From Thermodesulfovibrionia bacterium (GTDB lineage: Bacteria; Nitrospirota; Thermodesulfovibrionia; UBA6902), in NCBI GenBank assembly GCA_020057065.1, contig JAGVGM010000319.1:1-38352 (forward strand): a stretch of 38,352 nucleotides of DNA. Reading direction: 5' to 3'. The notes under the pieces are model-generated. The model was not told where the DNA came from and did not search any database. It was given only the letters and a program-made list of their open reading frames with translations. This document shows, piece by piece, positions 24,602-32,978 of the stretch (within the stretch, counting starts at the first letter, position 1; every line of letters starts with the position of its first letter). The translations under genes were made by a program, and so were the position numbers.

Positions 24602-25010
24602 CGTATCCTTCTCCGCCGGGCTGCCCGTCGGCTCCGTAAGTGATAATATCATAATCGCCTTTGGATCCCGGAGATATATAAATATATTCATTTCCCCATG
24701 GATCCTCAGGAATATTTCTCTTCTCCAGATATCCTCCGGACCTGTAGTGTTCAGGGACCTGGCCTGTAACCGGCGGTGAGATCAATGAACCGAGTCCCTG
24801 TTCAGTGGAGGGATAAAATCCATTGTCCGCTTTGAACAGCCTGAGCGCTGTCTCAAGATTTTTCATCTGGACTTTTGCGTCCATCACCTTTGCGTCATCC
24901 AGCCTGCTGATAAGACGCGGCGCAATGAGCGCTGCAAGAATTCCGATGATGATCAGGACCACCATGAGTTCGATAAGGGTGAACCCCCTCTGTTTACTAT
25001 ATTCTTTCAT
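24573..25010 (-). CDS. gspG: Type II secretion major pseudopilin GspG
   Basis: Main building block of the T2SS pseudopilus. Short leader KEYSKQRG then /FTLIELMVVLIIIGILAALI, with Glu+5. The globular domain carries the major-pseudopilin calcium-site loop: ALRLFKADNGFYPSTEQGLGSL, EDPWGNEYIY and the end loop DGQPGGEGYDADISNW. Length 145 is typical. The start has AAGGATAT upstream. Unlike H, I, J and K, its leader contains no heptamer repeat. It is first in the G-to-N half of the locus and divergent from corA. Confidence 0.97.
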   Translation of the reverse strand: MKEYSKQRGFTLIELMVVLIIIGILAALIAPRLISRLDDAKVMDAKVQMKNLETALRLFKADNGFYPSTEQGLGSLISPPVTGQVPEHYRSGGYLEKRNIPEDPWGNEYIYISPGSKGDYDIITYGADGQPGGEGYDADISNWDV

Positions 25011-25054
25011 TCTATATCCTTTTTAATAAGATTGAATTAAACCGGGTGATTTTC

Positions 25055-25083
25055 TTGATACTTTGTGACTCTTAGTCTAAAAT
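25055..25083 (+). promoter_or_regulatory. Sigma70-type promoter for corA
   Basis: TTGATA (25055-25060) and TAAAAT (25078-25083) are separated by 17 bases, predicting a start near 25090 and a 5' leader of about 38 bases. The start codon has no strong ribosome site. Confidence 0.65.
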
Positions 25084-25127
25084 ACCCACAAACGGATTAT
25101 CAACTTAAACCTTTCGATGATTGAACA

Positions 25128-26192
25128 ATGTCAGAACTAATTACAAAACGGTCCAGAAAGAGCGGGCTTCCACCCGGAACGCTTGTTCATATAGGCAGGA
25201 AAAAAGCCGGAAAGACGAAAATCACGGTCCTGGATTATGATGAGACTAATTTTCAGGAAAAGGAAATTGAGAAAATAGATGAATGTATTCAATTCAGGGA
25301 CCGGCCGACCGTAACCTGGATAAATGTGGACAGTGTTCATCAGCCTGAGGTCCTTGAAAATATCGGGAAATGTTTTGCATTTCATACGCTTGTGCTTGAG
25401 GATATACTGGACACTGATCAGCGGCCTAAGATAGAGGATTATAACGAGTACCTGTATATCGTATTGAAGATGCTCTATTACAATGAAAAAATGAGTGAGA
25501 TAACTACCGAGCAGATAAGTCTTATTGTGGGACCCAATTATGTGATCTCTTTTCAGGAGGGTATAGAAGGGGATGTTTTCACACATCTGAGGGAGCTGAT
25601 CAGGAATGACAAGAGCCGCATCAGAAAAATGGGGGCTGATTATCTTGCTTATTCCTTAATTGACGCAATAGTTGATAATTATTTTACGATCCTTGAGAAG
25701 ATCGGGGACAATATCGAACTCCTTGAAGAAAAACTTGTTGAAAATCCGACAACTAATGTAATGCATGAGATACATATGCTTAAAAGGGAGATGATCTTTT
25801 TAAGGAAGGCAGTTTGGCCTCTGAGAGAAGTCATCAGCGGTATGGAGAGGGGCCATGCACTCATACAGGACTCCACCCGTATATTCCTGCGGGATGTTTA
25901 CGACCATACAATTCAGGTTATCGACACTGTTGAAATATACCGTGATATGGTCTCGGGAATGCTGGACCTCTATCTTTCGAGCATAAGCAACAGGCTGAAT
26001 GCGGTTATGAAAGTTCTGACGATAATTACGACTATTTTTATGCCGTTGACATTTATTGCCGGTATATATGGAATGAATTTTAAATACATGCCGGAACTTG
26101 AATGGCGGTTAGGTTACCCGGTGATCTTGATTGTTATGCTTGCTATCAGTGTTATGATGCTGTTCTTTTTCAGAAAGAAGAAATGGTTGTAG
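25128..26192 (+). CDS. corA: CorA-family magnesium/cobalt transport protein
   Basis: Inner-membrane pentameric divalent-cation channel (Mg2+, Co2+, possibly Ni2+). The 354-residue protein has the large cytoplasmic N-terminal domain (VTWINVDSVHQPEVLENIG, LEDILDTDQRPKIEDYNEYLYIVLKML), a long helix, then two C-terminal membrane segments. The family signature Y-G-M-N-F lies between them, followed by the acidic periplasmic loop MPELEW, and the tail is FFRKKKWL. It is on the strand opposite to the T2SS genes and splits that locus between gspF/DUF1361 and gspG. It converges with DUF1361, with 14 bases between the stops. Its own promoter is visible. Confidence 0.96.
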   Translation: MSELITKRSRKSGLPPGTLVHIGRKKAGKTKITVLDYDETNFQEKEIEKIDECIQFRDRPTVTWINVDSVHQPEVLENIGKCFAFHTLVLEDILDTDQRPKIEDYNEYLYIVLKMLYYNEKMSEITTEQISLIVGPNYVISFQEGIEGDVFTHLRELIRNDKSRIRKMGADYLAYSLIDAIVDNYFTILEKIGDNIELLEEKLVENPTTNVMHEIHMLKREMIFLRKAVWPLREVISGMERGHALIQDSTRIFLRDVYDHTIQVIDTVEIYRDMVSGMLDLYLSSISNRLNAVMKVLTIITTIFMPLTFIAGIYGMNFKYMPELEWRLGYPVILIVMLAISVMMLFFFRKKKWL

Positions 26193-26206
26193 CAGCCGCT
26201 AAATGA

Positions 26207-26890
26207 TTACTCTGTCTTTCTATTCGGGAACATAAAAAAGATGACACATAAGTATGCAAGGATAAAGAAAAGACTGAATAATATTATCATGCTGTAGATC
26301 CCCGGATAAAGATGCGGGTTGAGGACAATATTATTGATCTCGGTTAACAGAGTTTGAGGTTCAGTAAAAAGGTGCCAGCTATTGTAACGTAAATATCTTC
26401 CGAGGTAGACGCCGAAGCTGCTCAGTATTATGGCGATCATTACAAATAACCAGCCCCATATCCTGCCGAGATTATTTTCCAGCATAATATGAAACATCCT
26501 TAAGGAAGCAAATCCGAGTATCAACCCTGTCCACGCGAATGAAAATAACATGAGGATATCTATCCAGGATGGAACGCCATAGACAAATCTAAAGTGTTTT
26601 ATATCGGTAATTATATATGGAGCGTTCGGATAGAACAGCAGCCATAACAAGACCAGCAGCACATAAAAACTTTTCCTGCAGTGATCCCTGAAGTTCTGGT
26701 AGATCAGGATGGAAAAACAGTATGGTATTATTGCCAGCAATAAATTCCATAACATATAGTCATAATCAAAATTGCCGGAGACCTGGATGCGGTAAAAAAG
26801 AATTCCAATACAGAACAGTATGGAAAGTATCAGTACCAGACTCTGCTGAAGAAAAGGAACTCTGTATATGATTTTTTTTATATTCGACAT
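26207..26890 (-). CDS. DUF1361 integral membrane protein
   Basis: A 227-residue protein with about seven hydrophobic helices. The hallmark of the DUF1361 family, LLFYPNAPYIITDIKHFR, is seen around residues 84-101, together with GRYLRYNSWH near 165. The function of the family is not known. It follows gspF by 30 bases on the same strand, so it is probably transcribed with gspC-F, but nothing ties it to secretion. It separates gspF from the gspG-N group. Confidence 0.88.
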   Translation of the reverse strand: MSNIKKIIYRVPFLQQSLVLILSILFCIGILFYRIQVSGNFDYDYMLWNLLLAIIPYCFSILIYQNFRDHCRKSFYVLLVLLWLLFYPNAPYIITDIKHFRFVYGVPSWIDILMLFSFAWTGLILGFASLRMFHIMLENNLGRIWGWLFVMIAIILSSFGVYLGRYLRYNSWHLFTEPQTLLTEINNIVLNPHLYPGIYSMIILFSLFFILAYLCVIFFMFPNRKTE

Positions 26891-26920
26891 TTTATTCCAA
26901 GTAAAAACAGGTTTGTCAGC

Positions 26921-28093
26921 TTAATGCATTATCTGATTCAGCTCAAATATCGGGAGGAGGACCGCGACAACGATGAAGCCGACGATCAACCCCATTACCA
27001 ATATGAGACTTGGCTCAAGGATACCTATAGCGCCCTGAAGTTTTCTTCCAAACTCCGCCTCATAAGATTCAGAGGTCCTTATTAAAACCTCTGCAAGTCT
27101 CCCTGTCTGTTCTCCTGTTGAGATTATCTGTAAAAGGGTCGGCGGAAAGCCTTCGAGGCTTGATGACAGCCTGGCCCCCTGTGAGACCAGGGTCTGGGCG
27201 GACATTATTCTATTTTCCAATACAACATTGCCGGTTGCCTTTGAAGTAAGCTGCATTGATTTCAGGATAGGCAGTCCTCCTGCAAGGAGAAAGCCCATTG
27301 TCATACTGAAACGCAGCATATAAAGACCCATGAGAATGCCTGTCGGGTCTTTAAGGAGAATACTGTCGATCATTTCCTTTTTGTTCTTCCTGACCCATCT
27401 GAATAACATAACAACGCCCGCAGTCATTAAAAGCAGGAGCCACCAAAAATTTTTAAACACGTTACTGGTCCAGATGAGGACCACTGTTATAAAAGGCAGT
27501 GAGGCTGATGTATCTTCGAATATCTTTGTTATCTTGGGGATGACAAAGGTGAATAGAAATACCAGTATCAGTATGCTCACAGACGCCATAAAGATTGGAT
27601 ATATAAGCGCGGTCTTGACCTTGCTTTTAATACTGCTCTCATTTTCAAGAAAGTCAGCGAGTTTCAAAAGTACCTCAGTTAACTTGCCGCTGCTTTCCCC
27701 TGCCGCTATCATGCCCGTATAAAAATCAGGGAAGATGTCGGGATAGGCCTGCATGGCGCGCGCAAGGGATGCGCCGGCGGACAGACTCTCTTTCAGGTCT
27801 ATGAGTATATTCTTCCAGTTGTCTTTTTGCTCTGATGATAAGGCGCCAATGGATTCTGTAAGGGGGACCCCGGAGGCCAATAAGGTCGAAAGCCTTCTTG
27901 TGATGCTTGCGAGAATTAGCGGGGATAATTTACTCGACAATAATGTCTGCTTTGTTATGGCGCCGGAAATCTCCTTTGGAAAGATGCCCTTTGATTTTAT
28001 CTTTACAGCGGCGTCTTTTTGACTGTCGGCTTCGATAACCCCCCCGGTCTCAAGTCCTTCGCTGTTATATCCACGATATTTGAAGATCGGCAT
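26921..28093 (-). CDS. gspF: Type II secretion inner-membrane platform protein GspF
   Basis: Polytopic centre of the T2SS assembly platform, contacting GspE and GspL and feeding pseudopilins into the growing pseudopilus. The 390-residue protein starts MPIFKYRGYNSEGLE and has the two homologous T2SSF repeats: LSTLLASGVPLTESI...GMIAAGESSGKL, and FLLAGGLPILKSM...ISTGEQTGRL. Three hydrophobic segments lie at about 166-190, 215-235 and 362-384. The tail reads LPIFELNQIMH, a typical end. It is separated from gspE by a 68-base spacer full of heptamer repeats. Confidence 0.96.
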   Translation of the reverse strand: MPIFKYRGYNSEGLETGGVIEADSQKDAAVKIKSKGIFPKEISGAITKQTLLSSKLSPLILASITRRLSTLLASGVPLTESIGALSSEQKDNWKNILIDLKESLSAGASLARAMQAYPDIFPDFYTGMIAAGESSGKLTEVLLKLADFLENESSIKSKVKTALIYPIFMASVSILILVFLFTFVIPKITKIFEDTSASLPFITVVLIWTSNVFKNFWWLLLLMTAGVVMLFRWVRKNKKEMIDSILLKDPTGILMGLYMLRFSMTMGFLLAGGLPILKSMQLTSKATGNVVLENRIMSAQTLVSQGARLSSSLEGFPPTLLQIISTGEQTGRLAEVLIRTSESYEAEFGRKLQGAIGILEPSLILVMGLIVGFIVVAVLLPIFELNQIMH

Positions 28094-28102
28094 AATTTTA
28101 GC

Positions 28103-28162
28103 TTTCAGCGGTCAGCTTTCAGCTCTCAGCTAACTGACTGCTGATAGCTGACCTCTGACTGC
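28103..28162. repeat. Inverted heptanucleotide arrays between gspE and gspF
   Basis: Units on the + strand: TTTCAGC, GGTCAGC, TTTCAGC, TCTCAGC, then a TAAC spacer, then TGACTGC, TGATAGC, TGACCTC, TGACTGC. Two four-unit arrays at a strict 7-base period, roughly inverse in motif (TCAGC against GCTGA/TGACTGC). They extend from the gspE stop codon almost to the gspF start, so the spacer is essentially only repeat. Confidence 0.8.
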
Positions 28163-29685
28163 TAAACATCACTGTCCTTCTGTGTTACCCTTAGAACTTC
28201 TTCTATTGTTGTAATACCGTTTATGATCTTTTCAACTGCATTTCTCTGCAGAGTCTTAAATCCTGATCTGACAGCCGCGGCCCTTATGGCCTGCGCATCT
28301 TTTCTTTCCGAGATCATGGTCCTCACCTCAGGCGTGATCTCGAGAAATTCATATATACCGGTCCTGCCGAGATAGCCCTTGCCGAGGCATTTTTCACAGC
28401 CTTTGCCGCGATATAGATGGGTCGGAAGCGGATCAACTCCGAGATAGTCTGTTTCCAGTTTGGACGGTGTATATGATTCCCTGCAGTGAGGACAGACCAC
28501 CCTGACCAACCTTTGGGCCAGAACGCATACGAGTGATGACGCCACAAGGAACGGCTCTATTCCCATATCTATCAATCTCGTTAAAGCGCTCGGCGCATCG
28601 TTTGTATGCAGGGTGCTGAGCACCAGATGTCCTGTCAGTGATGCGTGGATCGCTATCTCTGCTGTCTCGAAGTCTCTTATTTCCCCTACCATCATTATGT
28701 CGGGGTCCTGTCTCAATATGGACCTGAGTCCTGCTGCAAAGGTCAAACCTATTTTGGGATTTATCTGCATTTGCCCGATGCCGCTGAGCTGGTACTCGAC
28801 CGGGTCTTCAACTGTAATGATATTTCTCTCTTCCGTATTAAGTCTGAGGAGAGCGGCATAAAGGGTTGTGGTCTTGCCGGAGCCTGTAGGCCCTGTTACA
28901 AGGATAATTCCGTTTTGTCTGCAGAGGGAGTCTTTGAAGGCAGATAATATATCATCCGAAAGTCCGAGTATCTCGAGACTTAAAACACCCGAGCGCCTGT
29001 CAAGCAGCCTGAGGACTGCTCTTTCACCGAGAGCAGTCGGTATTATGGAAACCCTGATGTCAATGTCTTTGCCGCCTATAAGAAGTTTTATGCGCCCGTC
29101 CTGCGGGAGTCTTTTTTCCGCAATGTCGAGAGAGGAGAGTATCTTTATCCTTGATATTAGGGCCTCCTGAATTACTTTCGGGGGGCTCAGCACTTTTCGT
29201 AAAATGCCATCTACCCTGAATCTTACATCAAGTCCTTTTTCGTATGGTTCAACATGTATATCGCTTGCCTTTTCCTTTACAGCTTCCATTAACAGGGCAT
29301 TAAGTAAACGTATAATAGGCGCCTCTTCAGTAAGCTCGAGCAGGTCCCTGGGTGATTCAAATTCCGTTGCTATCATGGAAAGGTCTTCACCCTTAATGTC
29401 GCCCATAACTTCATCGACCCTGCTGGTCCGGCTGTAGATGCGGTTGATGGCGTCAATGATCACCTTTTGCTCTGCCATGACAGGATGTGGTTTCAGGTCC
29501 AGGCTTCTTGCCAGGTCCCTTAGCGCAAAGATACCGCGGTTGTCACAAACAGCGGCTATAAGCTCCTCATTGTGACGTCTCAGGGGCAGCAGGACATTGC
29601 CTTTTACAAAGGAGAGAGGGAGGCTCTGCAGGAGTGAGAATTCTATTTCTTCGTCTTTGATAGTATCAATCTTATCATTTTGCAT
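28162..29685 (-). CDS. gspE: Type II secretion ATPase GspE
   Basis: Hexameric cytoplasmic ATPase that powers pseudopilus assembly. The 507-residue protein has the N-terminal GspE domain, ASDIHVEPYEKGLDVRFRVDG (about 140-160), Walker A GPTGSGKT at 265-272, Asp box and Walker B (MMVGEIRDFETAEIA), the His box TGHLVLSTLHTNDA, and the zinc-binding tetracysteine loop CPHC...CEKC. The start overlaps the gspD end by 11 bases. All catalytic parts are intact. Confidence 0.97.
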   Translation of the reverse strand: MQNDKIDTIKDEEIEFSLLQSLPLSFVKGNVLLPLRRHNEELIAAVCDNRGIFALRDLARSLDLKPHPVMAEQKVIIDAINRIYSRTSRVDEVMGDIKGEDLSMIATEFESPRDLLELTEEAPIIRLLNALLMEAVKEKASDIHVEPYEKGLDVRFRVDGILRKVLSPPKVIQEALISRIKILSSLDIAEKRLPQDGRIKLLIGGKDIDIRVSIIPTALGERAVLRLLDRRSGVLSLEILGLSDDILSAFKDSLCRQNGIILVTGPTGSGKTTTLYAALLRLNTEERNIITVEDPVEYQLSGIGQMQINPKIGLTFAAGLRSILRQDPDIMMVGEIRDFETAEIAIHASLTGHLVLSTLHTNDAPSALTRLIDMGIEPFLVASSLVCVLAQRLVRVVCPHCRESYTPSKLETDYLGVDPLPTHLYRGKGCEKCLGKGYLGRTGIYEFLEITPEVRTMISERKDAQAIRAAAVRSGFKTLQRNAVEKIINGITTIEEVLRVTQKDSDV

Positions 29686-31597
29686 TTTGTATTTTGACTG
29701 TATAATTCGGCTCTGCGTAAAGGACCTCGGGAAGTGATGAAAATTCCTGAACAGCGGCTTCTACTTCCTGTTCAGGCTTAAGAATAATATGATAAGCATT
29801 TATTCCTTCCAGGTATTTTTTTACCGAGGCCCCCTTTTGTGCTATGATTTCGAGGGCCTTTTCTTTTGAAATATCGTCTTTGAATTTCACAATGATCTCG
29901 TCAGGCGTATAAAGTTTTTCCCTTTTAGAAAATTCCTGGTGTTTCTCTTCTGTTATCTTTGAAAGTTCATCTGATTCTTTTATGATATGCGGTGAAAGGA
30001 AGACGAGGAGATTTGTCTTGTTTTTTGAAATGCTCTTGGACTTAAAGAACCATCCCATAATCGGGATGTCTCCTAAAAACGGCATCTTTGAAACACTTTC
30101 CTCATCCTTTTCCTGCATCAGGCCGCCGATTACAACAGTGCGTCCGTCTTTTACAACAACAGAAGTTTTAGTTGAGCGTTTGGTTGTTGTAGGACCTACT
30201 GACGTAATAATGCTTTCAGTGGCGTCTTTGAGATCTGATATCTCCTGATATATATCAAGCTTTACATAATCTCCCTCTGTTATCTGGGGTGTAAGCCTGA
30301 GAGTAATACCAACATCCTTTCTTTCTATTGAACTTAATATCGTATTGGCAGAGGCTGCATCGCGCTCTCTTTTTGATATGAAGGGCACATTTTCACCAAC
30401 TATTATCTCAGCCTCTTTATTGTCAGATGTAAGGATCTGCGGTGTTGAGAGGATATTCACTGTGTCTTTGAAATCATTCAGGCTGAAAAGCGCTGCAAAG
30501 CCCGGAGCTGTGAGGTTCGATTTGGAAATGGTTCCGCTGGAACTAATTGATGTAACAGGGATATCAAGGAAATTACCCATTCCGCCTACTGAAAATCCTG
30601 TAAGGCCGTTAATAACGGAAAGCAGTGTATCTGTGCCTACGTTCCCGAATCCCCCGATTGCAACAGGTTCACCATTATGTCTTACTGAAGCCCTCCATTT
30701 CGCACCGAGTTCTTTAAGTTTATCTATCGAAGCCTCAATGATCATGGCCTCAACAAATACCTGCTTTCTCCTCCTGTCAAGGGTCTTGATGACCTGGACA
30801 ATATTTTCATATTCAGACGGCGGGGCTACTATGATAAGGGAGTTAGTTGTTTTGTCGGGTGTGATGCTGAGCGTCTGGGCGGCTTCGGGCTTTTGCTTGT
30901 CACGCTGTGCTTTATAAACGGCCTGCATGTTCTTGAGTATTCCCTCGAGGACTTTTGCAAGGTCTGTTGCGTCTGCATTCTCAAGAAAGTAAACATTTAT
31001 CTTTGTCTGTTCTTCCTGCGCCGAGGGCTGGTCTATTAATTTAAGGATAGAAATTATTTTTTCAATATTGACGGCAGAATCAACAACGAGCAGCAGATTG
31101 CCCGGGCCGAAGGCCGATATATGCCCGTCTTTTGAGACAACAGAACGGAGGAACTGTACAGCATCATCCGCTTTTATATGCCGGGTAGGTATAAGTTTTG
31201 TTATGTATGCTTCATTGACCAAGACCTTCTCATCTGTAGATATCCTTCCCTCTTCTTTCGCCTGGGAGGAAAGGATTACCTTATAGGTTTTGGGCCCTGA
31301 CTCGATAATGGTGTAGCCTTTAAGGTTAAGTACGGAAGTAAAGAGAGAGAAGGAATCATCAATAGATAGTTTTGCAGGGGCTATTATGGTGATCTTTCCT
31401 TTGATCCTTTCGTCAAAAATAAAGTTGATCCCGCTTATTTCACTTATAAATTTGATAACAGTGGGTATTTCGACGTCAACGAAATTGAAGGCTATGTTAC
31501 CGCTTGATCTCTTATCTTCAGAAAAGGAGAGGGAAGGGGTAAATGAAACAACTAAAGAGAGCAGGGAAATGAGACAGAATATTTTAAAAGTTTTCAT
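29675..31597 (-). CDS. gspD: Type II secretion secretin GspD with C-terminal propeptide-like domain
   Basis: Outer-membrane secretin through which folded substrates leave. Signal peptide at 1-26. Periplasmic N0 domain (IAFNFVDVEIPTVIKFISEI) and N1-N3 domains reach to about residue 300. The secretin core holds ILTSDNKEAEIIVGENVPF, the gate region, and VVIGGLMQEKDEESVSKMPF...GDIPIMGWFF, ending LVFLSPHII at about 545. Beyond this, residues 564-640 form an extra domain starting TPDEIIVKFKDDISKEKA and ending LPEVLYAEPNYTV. It resembles the N-terminal propeptide (inhibitor I9/fervidolysin-like) of subtilases and stands where other secretins have the pilotin-binding S domain. GspD is certain; the domain match is by recognition only. 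Confidence 0.96.
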   Translation of the reverse strand: MKTFKIFCLISLLSLVVSFTPSLSFSEDKRSSGNIAFNFVDVEIPTVIKFISEISGINFIFDERIKGKITIIAPAKLSIDDSFSLFTSVLNLKGYTIIESGPKTYKVILSSQAKEEGRISTDEKVLVNEAYITKLIPTRHIKADDAVQFLRSVVSKDGHISAFGPGNLLLVVDSAVNIEKIISILKLIDQPSAQEEQTKINVYFLENADATDLAKVLEGILKNMQAVYKAQRDKQKPEAAQTLSITPDKTTNSLIIVAPPSEYENIVQVIKTLDRRRKQVFVEAMIIEASIDKLKELGAKWRASVRHNGEPVAIGGFGNVGTDTLLSVINGLTGFSVGGMGNFLDIPVTSISSSGTISKSNLTAPGFAALFSLNDFKDTVNILSTPQILTSDNKEAEIIVGENVPFISKRERDAASANTILSSIERKDVGITLRLTPQITEGDYVKLDIYQEISDLKDATESIITSVGPTTTKRSTKTSVVVKDGRTVVIGGLMQEKDEESVSKMPFLGDIPIMGWFFKSKSISKNKTNLLVFLSPHIIKESDELSKITEEKHQEFSKREKLYTPDEIIVKFKDDISKEKALEIIAQKGASVKKYLEGINAYHIILKPEQEVEAAVQEFSSLPEVLYAEPNYTVKIQNAK

Positions 31598-31623
31598 GTA
31601 ACAGGCCTTTCATCATTTTTCAT

Positions 31624-31637
31624 AAAGCTGAAAGCTG
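31624..31637. repeat. Short heptanucleotide repeat between gspC and gspD (AAAGCTG, two units)
   Basis: Two identical 7-base units followed by TCAGCTT, which can pair with them, form a small hairpin-capable element in the 94-base gspC-gspD gap. Confidence 0.5.
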
Positions 31638-31691
31638 TCAGCTTCTTTGTACCCTTAGCATTCTACTATTAACTGTAATGTTTATCAATTA

Positions 31692-32582
31692 CTACCTTAT
31701 CCTGTAATTCATGGAGATATTTTGACCGCTTCTTATTACATCAAGGTCGATGTTGCTCATGCCCTTCAATGCAGACATGGCCTGTATCGCAACTTCAGGG
31801 TTAGAGATCTCAAGTCCGTTTATTCTTAATAATATGTCACCGTTCCTCAATCCGAGACTATGATAGATCCCTCCAGGGACGACTTCACTGACTGAAAAAC
31901 CTTCCTGCCTGCCGTCCTTTATATTGGGTAAAAGCCTTGCGTGAGTGAGTATCTGCTCGGGATTTTCAAGAGCCTTTTGTATCCTACGGCTGTCGAGAAT
32001 ATATTCCCTTTCACCTATCTGCTTCGCAAAAGACGGCTGCGTGGTTTCCTTGCTTTGCCCCTGAGGGATTTCGGGATTCAGGGCAGCTTCAGGCATTGTA
32101 ACTGTGTAATTTGCAGAGTCACGCTCTATTTCGACTGAAGATCTTTCTATCTTTTTCAGCCTGCCGTAATTGAAGACATTCTCTCCAAGCCTGATAATTT
32201 CCTGCCGGCCCTGTGCTTGTGTCCGATCCTCAAATATCGCGTAATTGAGGTTGTTTGAACCAAATGCGGTCCCAACGAGGATAAGGTCTGAAAGGGAAAA
32301 AGCAGGGGTTTCTTTTTCCTCTGACTGTGCCACAGTTAAAGGGCGGAGCGTCATTGGAGGGCCGAATGGATTTTTTTCAAGTACAGAAGAATATTGTATG
32401 AGATTTTTCTTGTCCGTGACAGGCTGACGCGATGCTTTATCTTTTGAAACTGCGGCCGGCAGATCTTTTTTTAACAGGTTAAAACTGATGATATCCCGGA
32501 TAAGGAGGAGAACAGCGATTAATATGACGGCAGACAGGAAATAATTAATAAGGCGGAGTTTTCCCGTAGAAAATTCAAGCAT
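31692..32582 (-). CDS. gspC: Type II secretion inner-membrane protein GspC
   Basis: Connects the inner-membrane platform with the secretin and contributes to substrate choice. The 296-residue protein has a short N-terminus, one membrane helix at about 12-34 (INYFLSAVILIAVLLLIRD), a linker, the homology region (NPFGPPMTL to LGENVFNYGRLKKIERSSVEI, about 70-160) that binds GspD N0, and a C-terminal PDZ domain (about 225-290: VVPGGIYHSLGLRNGDILLRING). First gene of the gspC-D-E-F run. No ribosome site is apparent; the promoter-like boxes lie very near the ATG. Confidence 0.94.
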   Translation of the reverse strand: MLEFSTGKLRLINYFLSAVILIAVLLLIRDIISFNLLKKDLPAAVSKDKASRQPVTDKKNLIQYSSVLEKNPFGPPMTLRPLTVAQSEEKETPAFSLSDLILVGTAFGSNNLNYAIFEDRTQAQGRQEIIRLGENVFNYGRLKKIERSSVEIERDSANYTVTMPEAALNPEIPQGQSKETTQPSFAKQIGEREYILDSRRIQKALENPEQILTHARLLPNIKDGRQEGFSVSEVVPGGIYHSLGLRNGDILLRINGLEISNPEVAIQAMSALKGMSNIDLDVIRSGQNISMNYRIR

Positions 32583-32587
32583 TTTAT

Positions 32588-32616
32588 AGCTTAAACTTTT
32601 GCCGGTTCTGTGTCAA
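32588..32616 (-). promoter_or_regulatory. Candidate promoter for the gspC operon
   Basis: On the - strand, a perfect TTGACA (32616-32611) lies 17 bases before TAAGCT (32593-32588), a weak -10 that keeps T1, A2 and T6. The predicted start is at or next to the gspC ATG (32582), so the transcript would be nearly leaderless. Confidence 0.4.
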
Positions 32617-32664
32617 TGAATGAGGTGGTGTCAGATCTACATACTGATGAGTTTATTAGTATAA

Positions 32665-32769
32665 CCTCATATAACTTCATCTGAAGACGGCGAAGATGCG
32701 GTCCTTTTACTTAAGCCTGTCGAGTCGCAAGCGCTTTTAATAAAAATAAGAGAGATATTGGATAAGTAA
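32665..32769 (+). pseudogene. Remnant of a response-regulator receiver domain
   Basis: An open stretch ending in TAA at 32767-32769 translates to a piece ending EDGEDAVLLLKP then VESQALLIKIREILDK. The Lys-Pro followed by a helix of this kind is the standard end of CheY-like receiver domains (the beta5-Lys-Pro-alpha5 unit). There is no start codon and the frame is closed just upstream, so only about 30 codons remain. It sits directly before a sensor-kinase operon, which suggests loss of a cognate receiver. The rest of 32583-32914 shows no other gene. Confidence 0.55.
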
Positions 32770-32914
32770 CCTGCCTTAATCAATAAATTACATTGAAACA
32801 ATTTCAACCCCTGCAGCTATCTAAGAAATTACTAAAGTGCAAAATATTTCTTCAGATTTTATCAGACTGTTGAAAAACGCCGTGATTGTCATTGCGGGGA
32901 GCGAATTCGTTTTT

Positions 32915-32943
32915 TTGATAAAATTGCAGAATAGAGATATAAT
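32915..32943 (+). promoter_or_regulatory. Sigma70-type promoter for the binding-protein/kinase operon
   Basis: TTGATA (32915-32920), a 17-base spacer and a perfect TATAAT (32938-32943). The start would be near 32950, with GAAGGAG (32964-32970) then placed well for the ATG at 32979. Confidence 0.75.
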
Positions 32944-32978
32944 TTAACAATAAATCAATATCTGAAGGAGATTTTAAT

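Noticed and set aside
24602-24691. Upstream extension of gspH to the ATG at 24691
   Set aside because: It would overlap gspG by over 100 bases and place the cleavage site more than 50 residues in, too far for a prepilin leader.
32860-32912. GTCATTGCGGGGAGCGAATT as part of a known dispersed repeat (GTCATTGCGAGGAGCGAAG type)
   Set aside because: Only one copy in the window, so the similarity to the family known from other genomes cannot be supported here.
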